Origin: JAKVBK01 sp022447275
GTDB lineage: Bacteria; Pseudomonadota; Alphaproteobacteria; Rhodobacterales; Rhodobacteraceae
Assembly (NCBI GenBank): GCA_047125605.1
Contig: CP138932.1
Location: 1,364,001-1,428,000 of the forward strand
Reading direction: 5' to 3'
Length of the DNA: 64,000 nucleotides
The notes under the pieces are model-generated. The model was not told the origin of the DNA, made no database searches, and saw only the letters and a list, made by a program, of their open reading frames with translations. Position 1 is the stretch's first letter. Each line of letters opens with the position of its first letter. Shown in pieces: positions 58,830 to 64,000 of the stretch. The position numbers and the translations under genes were made by a program.

Positions 58830-60710
58830 TTAGTCCCTGGGATCGTCGCTTAGCCCCTCACTGACGCGCGTGTGTGCATAGACAGTGTTTCTAGAAACAC
58901 CCAACTTGCGCGCGGCTAGCGAAATGTTAGCGCCACATTCATAGAACACGCGGTTGATCTCACGGCACTTAGCCTCCTTTGCGCTATTGCCCTTGCAACG
59001 GGGACAGACGGAATCCCTGAGATCCTCTTGAACAAGGTAGCGGGTTACATGTTCCGCTCGAAGAACGGTCGCAGGGCATTGGATCACGAGTGTCGTAAGC
59101 AGCCGCTCCAGTTCATAAAAGGTTGCTGGTGCATGAAGATCGAGGAGTGCGTCGATCGCTGATCTCGATAGCTGATGATCTGTCGTCAAGCGTGACATGA
59201 TGGAGATCGCGATCAGAGCCGTATCACTGCGTTGCTTCAAAGTTGGCAGCTGGAATTCCAGCTGCTGAAGTTTGGCAAAGGTCATTGAGACAAATTTTGA
59301 CCAGTGTTCTTGCACAGTAGGCTCCGGTGTCTCGATGACCACAATCGACCACTTCGCTGTTGCCTTGTGCTGCAGCAGCCTGTTGACCAGTTGAGCAAGT
59401 TGCTCGGCTGCTCTGCCCGTGGCTTCGGACAAGTCCTCCAAAACAAGCATTCCGCCGGTTTCTATCTGGAAACAGCTTGTGTTCTCTGACCCAAAAAGTT
59501 CGCCTGTGAGCCCATCTTTTTCTGCGTTCATATTCGCAGTCCGGCAGTCGACGGCAATCAATGGCTTGTCGGGATAAGCAGCTTTGTGGACGGCTTGAAC
59601 AAACGTTGTCCGGCCTGTTCCGGCTTCGCCAATCACATATTGTGGGGTCGTCATTTTAGCAGCGCGGATTGCGTGCTTGAGGCTATTGAGCACCTGTTCA
59701 TCCCTGAAAACAGGGGCGCCCGGCAAGCTCGGCACATCGTAGGTGGCCGGAAGGCTGATGGACAGGTTTTGTGAGCTTGTAGCCAGTGATGCTCTGGAAA
59801 GACGGATGCGCGCGAAGAACGCCGAGTTCAACCAATCCACGAGACGCACAGTTTCTCCGCCGCGCATCGCCATCATATTGGATCCGAAATCAGTTCGAAA
59901 GATGTCCCGGAACTGCGTCAGATTGGCTAAATCCAAACCATTCAGGAGTTGCGCGGCACGCCGGTTCACACCCAGGATCATCCCGTTTTCATCAAAACTG
60001 ATCATGCCAACGCTCTGGGTCTTTAGATATTCCTCCCGAGGATGGAATTGGACGATATTGTTGGATCGGTGATCTTCGACGAACAATCTGTTCTCAATGT
60101 TGGAAGCCGCCAGCTCAACAAGCGCCTGGGTATGAAATTGGCGCGCAGCAACTTCGGAAGACGCGTCCAGAAGCCCGACGATCTGACCTTGGCTGTCAAA
60201 TACTGGCGTGGCTACGCAAGACACTTGGCCATGGCTCGAGAAGTAATGCTCGGCTCCCGTGACCATCGCCGTGCGCCCGGTATAGAGCGCGAGGCCAAGG
60301 GCATTGGTGCCTCGTGTCTTTTCATCCCAGATCGTTCCACACCGCACGGCGCGGGCGCATTTTGACTGGCTGAACTCGGTATCCATGATCGCATCCAGCA
60401 CAACGCCATTGCAGTCGGCGAAGGCTGTCATGTGGTTTGTTCCAGCAATCTGGGTGCTGAGCAACTCCAACTCTGGGCGAATAACCCGGAGGAGCTTTTC
60501 ATGTTTCTGACGCGCTTCCCTTAGGGCATTGATCCCGATATCAGCATCCAGAGGCTCGCCTACCGGATCCAACCCATGTCCAAGGCAGCGGTGCCAACTG
60601 TCTGCAATTTCATCCGGAACAGCGCCTGACGCAAACCTGCCGTTACTCTCAAGCGCCATCCGCGCTTTCATGAAAATGGATTGCACAGCGTCCTCCCAGC
60701 GTTGATGCAC
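58830..60710 (-). CDS. AcoR-like (Fis-family) regulator lacking the GAFTGA loop
   Basis: 626 residues. N-terminal GAF domain (HMTAFADCNGVVLDAIMDTE, VRCGTIWDEKTRGTNALGLA) and a PAS-like region (MISFDENGMILGVNRRAAQL). AAA+ domain: P-loop GEAGTGRTTF (361-370) with Arg replacing the usual Lys, ELFGSE at 404-409. The GAFTGA segment is deleted, so LFGSE runs almost directly into GGMLVLEDLS (Walker-B-like). A Cys-rich insert CPRCKGNSAKEAKC precedes the Fis-type HTH (ISLAARKLGVSRNTVYAHTR). GTG 60710 is the likely start. It is divergent from the SDR-ADH-SBP operon, so it probably activates it in response to a small ligand, without sigma-54 (inference). Confidence 0.88.
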   Translation of the reverse strand: MHQRWEDAVQSIFMKARMALESNGRFASGAVPDEIADSWHRCLGHGLDPVGEPLDADIGINALREARQKHEKLLRVIRPELELLSTQIAGTNHMTAFADCNGVVLDAIMDTEFSQSKCARAVRCGTIWDEKTRGTNALGLALYTGRTAMVTGAEHYFSSHGQVSCVATPVFDSQGQIVGLLDASSEVAARQFHTQALVELAASNIENRLFVEDHRSNNIVQFHPREEYLKTQSVGMISFDENGMILGVNRRAAQLLNGLDLANLTQFRDIFRTDFGSNMMAMRGGETVRLVDWLNSAFFARIRLSRASLATSSQNLSISLPATYDVPSLPGAPVFRDEQVLNSLKHAIRAAKMTTPQYVIGEAGTGRTTFVQAVHKAAYPDKPLIAVDCRTANMNAEKDGLTGELFGSENTSCFQIETGGMLVLEDLSEATGRAAEQLAQLVNRLLQHKATAKWSIVVIETPEPTVQEHWSKFVSMTFAKLQQLEFQLPTLKQRSDTALIAISIMSRLTTDHQLSRSAIDALLDLHAPATFYELERLLTTLVIQCPATVLRAEHVTRYLVQEDLRDSVCPRCKGNSAKEAKCREINRVFYECGANISLAARKLGVSRNTVYAHTRVSEGLSDDPRD

Positions 60711-60754
60711 CCCTGCCCATTACAGAGGGCAAGACAGCCGGCCGTAAAGGCGTT

Positions 60755-60771
60755 TGTTCACAAAATGAACA
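60755..60771. promoter_or_regulatory. Candidate operator between the AcoR-like gene and the SDR
   Basis: The arms TGTTCA and TGAACA (perfect complement) flank CAAAA. A second TGAACA half-site lies at 60798-60803 (43 bp on from 60755). Position in the divergent promoter region fits a binding site of the AcoR-like protein; this is inference. Confidence 0.45.
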
Positions 60772-60924
60772 CGGATTCCTGGCGTTCCAGCAAAAACTGA
60801 ACACAGGCAAAGCGCCTGAGCACCTTCAAGCATGTTCTATCCAAAACCCAAGGCGGCGAAGGCCTGTGCTCATCAGAGCAGCCCGACTCGCACTCAAATT
60901 GAACCGCTTCTGGGAGGACGATCC

Positions 60925-61680
60925 ATGTCTCAAGGTAAACTGGTTGGTAAAAAAGCTGTCGTGTCCGGGGGGTCTCGTGGCATCGGACAAGGGATCGCTC
61001 TGGCGCTCGCCCATGAGGGCGCAGACATCGCCTTTTGCCATTTCCGCGATGACGAAAAGGCCGCAGACACCAAACAGCAGATTGAAGCGATCGGTCGCCG
61101 CTGCATGGCCGCAGACTGTGACGTGTCTGATGTTGCAGCCGTTCGCAGCTTCTACGATTCCGCAAAGACGGCGCTCGGCAACATTGACATCTTGGTCAAC
61201 AACGCGGGCCACAACATTACCGAGAATTTCGAGGACATCACTGAAGAAAGTTTCGAGCGCATGCTGAACGTGCATGTGAAGGGCACTTTCTTCATGGCGC
61301 AGACAGCGTATCGTGACATGAAGGTGCGCGGCGCAGGTCGCATCATCAACATCACGTCGCAGCTGGCCTACAAAGGTGCGCCAACGCTCACCCACTACTG
61401 CGCCGCGAAGGGCGCCAATGCGACGTTCACACGCGCCCTTGCGTTAGAGGCTGCAGAGACAGGCGTGCTCGTCAATGCCGTTGCACCCGGTGTCACAAAC
61501 ACCGACCTGTTGACGCCACTGTCAGAAGAACTGCTCAACACCTTGGAAGATGCAATCCCGCTCGGTCGCTTTGCGGAGGTCAGCGAGATTGCGCCTGCGG
61601 TCGTGTTCCTCGCCTCAGAAAGCGGCAACTTTTTCCATGGCAGCTGCATCTCTCCGAACGGCGGCGAAGTGATGTTCTAG
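60925..61680 (+). CDS. SDR family oxidoreductase
   Basis: 251-residue classical short-chain dehydrogenase. NAD(P) motif SGGSRGIGQGIALALAHEGA (TGxxxGxG type, with SGG), NNAG motif ILVNNAGHNITEN, and active site Ser in INITSQLAYKGAPT, followed by YCAAKG (Tyr and Lys). Acidic residues after beta-2 are lacking in CHFRDDEK, so the coenzyme preference is not decided. GGGAGG stands 8 nt before ATG 60925. First gene of the operon with the alcohol dehydrogenase and ABC binding protein. Probably a polyol or sugar dehydrogenase. Confidence 0.9.
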   Translation: MSQGKLVGKKAVVSGGSRGIGQGIALALAHEGADIAFCHFRDDEKAADTKQQIEAIGRRCMAADCDVSDVAAVRSFYDSAKTALGNIDILVNNAGHNITENFEDITEESFERMLNVHVKGTFFMAQTAYRDMKVRGAGRIINITSQLAYKGAPTLTHYCAAKGANATFTRALALEAAETGVLVNAVAPGVTNTDLLTPLSEELLNTLEDAIPLGRFAEVSEIAPAVVFLASESGNFFHGSCISPNGGEVMF

Positions 61681-61711
61681 AGCCCAAGTCTTTGGGACAA
61701 AGGAGAGACCG

Positions 61712-62764
61712 ATGAAGGCACAGGTGCTGCATTCCTACGATGCCGATTTGGCTGCCGAGACCTGGCTGTCCTACGAGGACGTACCAGACCCGGCAATTTC
61801 TGCTGGATCGGACGTCATCGTTCGGATGGGTGGCGCCGGTGTCTGTCGCACTGACCTGCATATAATCGAAGGCGTTTGGCAGCCGAGATCAGAACAGACC
61901 TCTGATAGGCTGTTGCCCCTCATACTTGGCCAAGAAAATGCAGGCTGGATCGACGAGGTTGGGCCCGACGTTGAGGGTTTCAAGAAGGGCGATCCCGTGA
62001 TCTTGCACCCAAAGATCTCTCTTCGACAGGGCCTCGTGGGCCGGCGCGGCGATGACATGCATAGCGCAGGCCCCACCCCCGGCCTCGATTGCAGCGGGGG
62101 CTACGCAGAGGCGATCGTCACGTCAGCGGACTGCCTCGTTTCATTGGGCAAATCACTTGGCCCAAAGGAGGCTGCACCTTTTGCCTATGCGGGCCTGACG
62201 GCCTACCGCACAGCGAAACGCGCCGCACGTTATCTGACCCCCGGGGAAACCTGTGTGATCATCGGGGCCGGAGGTCTTGGCCACTTGGCGATCCAGGTGC
62301 TGCGCGCCTTGAGCGCCGTTGAAATCGTCGTCGTCGACAGCAGCGACGTGGCCCTGCAACTGGCCGGTGACTGTGGCGCGGATCATCTGGTCTGGGCTGA
62401 CGGCGGTGAATTCGATGCAGTCATGTCTTTGACAAAGGGTTTGGGTGCAAAGGCCGTGCTCGACTTTGTGGGCGAGACCGGCACCACACGAAAGGGGCTC
62501 GCCATGACCTGCAGGGCGGGCAGCTACTACATCGCGGGCTATGGCGAAGATATCAAAGTCTCCGCTTTTGAGCTGGTTGCAGACGAAAAGAAGATCATCG
62601 GCAACCTTGCCGGAACTTGGGCAGAACTGTCCGAACTCATGGAATTGGCGCATCGCGGATTGGTTCAGGCGGAAACGCAGGAATTCAGTCTCGCGGACGC
62701 GAATGTCGCCCTTCGCGCTTTGCTCGAAGGCAACATCAAAGGGCGCGCCGTGCTCGTGCCCTGA
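61712..62764 (+). CDS. Medium-chain (MDR) alcohol dehydrogenase
   Basis: 350 residues. Catalytic zinc ligand Cys in GVCRTDLHIIEG; the usual GHE motif reads LGQENAGWIDEVG with Gln in place of the catalytic-zinc His. The third ligand is proposed in PGLDCSGG. The structural-zinc four-cysteine lobe of classical ADHs is not present (the region reads RQGLVGRRGDDMHSAGPTPG). The Rossmann motif is CVIIGAGGLGHLAIQVLRAL. It oxidises an alcohol or sugar to the ketone or aldehyde. The start at ATG 61712 has AGGAGAG upstream. It shares an operon with the SDR and the ABC binding protein. Confidence 0.88.
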   Translation: MKAQVLHSYDADLAAETWLSYEDVPDPAISAGSDVIVRMGGAGVCRTDLHIIEGVWQPRSEQTSDRLLPLILGQENAGWIDEVGPDVEGFKKGDPVILHPKISLRQGLVGRRGDDMHSAGPTPGLDCSGGYAEAIVTSADCLVSLGKSLGPKEAAPFAYAGLTAYRTAKRAARYLTPGETCVIIGAGGLGHLAIQVLRALSAVEIVVVDSSDVALQLAGDCGADHLVWADGGEFDAVMSLTKGLGAKAVLDFVGETGTTRKGLAMTCRAGSYYIAGYGEDIKVSAFELVADEKKIIGNLAGTWAELSELMELAHRGLVQAETQEFSLADANVALRALLEGNIKGRAVLVP

Positions 62765-62791
62765 GAGTACCTATCATCTAGGGAGGTAAAT

Positions 62792-64000
62792 ATGAAAACT
62801 TCACTGACAGGGTCGATCTCGGCCCTTGCAATTGCCGCGGCAGGCATTCTGCCGCCAGCAATGGTGTCTGCATCGGACTACAGCCAGTACGGCATCGACG
62901 CCGATCTGCCCGGCACTTGCAACTATGCAGCCATCGACGCGAAGGATTACTCGGGAGAAACACTCAATGTGATCACCCATGCAATCCCCGTTATCGGCGA
63001 GCCCACGGCGCTGCATGCCGAACAGTTTGCAGAGCTTACGGGGGCGGAAGTGAACGTGGTTCACGTGCCATTCGGTGATCTGTTCCAGCGGATCATGATC
63101 CCCTTCCAGAGCGGTCAGAATGCCTATGACGTTCTGTTCTACGCATCCCTGTGGATTGGGGATTTCAACCGCTTCCTCGCTCCGGTTCCGGAGGCCTACA
63201 CGACCTCAAGCGGTATGTCCGACGTCACCGAAAGCTTCAAAGGCGTCGCAACGTGGAATGGCCAGATGATCCAGTACCCTATGGATGGGGACCGTCATTA
63301 TCTGAAGTATCGCACCGATGTTTTTGAAAATCCTGAAATGCAGGCGAAATTCAAAGAAGCAACGGGGCGCGACCTCACCCTGCCCGCCACGTGGGAAGAG
63401 TATAACGAGGTGGCTAGCGTCTTTTCCGGCTTTGACTGGGATGGCGACGGAGAAATGAACTATGGGTCTGCGGAAGTTGCAAAGCGCGATGATCTGATGT
63501 TCTCCGCTTTCATCAGCCGCGCGGCGCCCTATGCGAAGCATCCTGAAGTTGGCGGTGGTTTCTTCTTTGATCTCGCAACAATGGAACCGCTGATCAACAC
63601 GCCTGGCTTCGTGCGCGGGCTGGAGCTTTTCGTGGAAGCGCAACAATCCTTCCCGCCCGGTGGAACAAGCTTTGGCCTTGGCGATGAGATCTTCTCTTTC
63701 GGCGGCGGTCAGACCTTGATGAGCTATTCTTGGGATGATGCCTTCATCCAGGCGCAGCAAGAGGGCAGCCGGATCCGCAATGCCGTTGGCGCAGCCCCCT
63801 TGCCCGGTGCAAAGGAAGTCTGGAACCGTGAGACGGGCCAGTGGGACAGCTTCGATGAGCCGAACCGTGCACCCTACATGACATGGGGCTGGTCCTCTGC
63901 CGTGGCCAAGGACTCCAAAAATCAGGAAATGGCTTTTGACTTCCTGTGCTTCTTCTCCAATGAAGCCAACACGTTCCACGATCTGCAAATCGGCCGCTTT
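62792..64000 (+). CDS. ABC transporter solute-binding protein (family 1), partial
   Basis: The frame is open from ATG 62792 to the window end (403 codons); the stop lies outside. Signal peptide MKTSLTGSISALAIAAAGIL followed by PPAMVSASDYS. Typical family 1 (sugar/polyol) binding-protein segments are VPFGDLFQRIMIPFQSGQNA, YPMDGDRHYLKYRTDVFENP, LPATWEEYNEVASVF and TLMSYSWDDAFIQAQQ. Residues 215-224 (DWDGDGEMNY) form a DxDxDG calcium-binding-like loop. GGGAGG stands before the ATG. Permease and ATPase genes are expected downstream. With the SDR and ADH it suggests uptake and oxidation of a polyol. Confidence 0.92.
   Translation, partial: MKTSLTGSISALAIAAAGILPPAMVSASDYSQYGIDADLPGTCNYAAIDAKDYSGETLNVITHAIPVIGEPTALHAEQFAELTGAEVNVVHVPFGDLFQRIMIPFQSGQNAYDVLFYASLWIGDFNRFLAPVPEAYTTSSGMSDVTESFKGVATWNGQMIQYPMDGDRHYLKYRTDVFENPEMQAKFKEATGRDLTLPATWEEYNEVASVFSGFDWDGDGEMNYGSAEVAKRDDLMFSAFISRAAPYAKHPEVGGGFFFDLATMEPLINTPGFVRGLELFVEAQQSFPPGGTSFGLGDEIFSFGGGQTLMSYSWDDAFIQAQQEGSRIRNAVGAAPLPGAKEVWNRETGQWDSFDEPNRAPYMTWGWSSAVAKDSKNQEMAFDFLCFFSNEANTFHDLQIGRF

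Noticed and set aside
1..64000. CRISPR arrays, rRNA genes, intact IS elements
   Set aside because: No regularly spaced direct repeats, rRNA-like sequence or transposase with terminal inverted repeats was found on reading the window.

Overview
The window looks like a chromosomal segment of an alphaproteobacterium of the Rhodobacteraceae (Roseobacter group). This is inferred from the gene set: C4-pathway 5-aminolevulinate synthase, a RodZ-like HTH gene next to ispG, heterotetrameric sarcosine oxidase, a DctBD-linked TRAP transporter, a cysG-DUF2849-cysI-cysH-DUF934 sulfate-assimilation operon and Hint_2-type proteins. The core is GC-rich. Several stretches (about 6.08-6.45 kb, 36.4-37.1 kb and 54.3-58.8 kb) are visibly AT-richer and hold remnants or orphan genes.

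Layout. 1-4.3 kb (minus): partial ispG, RodZ-like protein, hemA and a secreted cysteine-repeat protein. 4.4-10.6 kb: M20 peptidase, an anti-sigma-factor remnant, two identical tRNA-Asp genes, GNAT acetyltransferase with a DMT exporter, pirin and a MscS channel. 10.8-12.1 kb: two tRNA-Val genes around a decayed VPLPA-CTERM/HAF-repeat gene. 12.4-19.8 kb (minus): lon, tgt, a molybdopterin-binding protein with XdhC, bioY and a DUF6314 gene. 20-24.8 kb: purB, an MFS gene interrupted by one amber codon, a solitary fliG-like gene and small secreted proteins. 24.8-30.8 kb (minus): sarcosine oxidase soxB-orf-orf-soxD-soxA-soxG. 31-35.2 kb (plus): ccmI, ruvX, DUF1289, sufT-like, iscA-like and tpiA. 35.4-36.4 kb: the first Hint-domain gene. 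37.1-44 kb (minus): TRAP transporter dctP-dctQ-dctM and dctB-dctD. 44.1-45.3 kb: cytochrome P450. 45.3-51.6 kb: an Lrp-type regulator divergent from the sulfate/sulfite reduction operon, then a ferredoxin-NADP reductase. 51.9-54.3 kb: infC with an AUC start, and dusA with an oxygenase-like gene. 54.3-58.8 kb: a probable genomic-island remnant next to the dusA 5' end, with a truncated integrase, a second Hint protein and an orphan three-gene cassette with a decayed paralogue of its first gene. 58.8-64 kb: an AcoR-like regulator divergent from an SDR, a zinc-type alcohol dehydrogenase and an ABC substrate-binding protein that runs off the window.

Functionally the window combines housekeeping genes with modules for marine substrates: sarcosine, C4-dicarboxylate-type organic acids, an unidentified ABC-transported polyol or sugar, and inorganic sulfate. 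The most unusual signals are: (i) two bacterial-enhancer-binding-type regulators (DctD and the AcoR-like protein) that both lack the sigma-54-contacting GAFTGA loop and the P-loop lysine, each beside a palindromic operator candidate; (ii) two 18-bp DctD-like sites exactly 33 bp apart upstream of dctP; (iii) the dusA/integrase island with the Hint protein and orphan cassette; and (iv) a cluster of decaying genes. No CRISPR array, rRNA operon or intact insertion sequence was seen.
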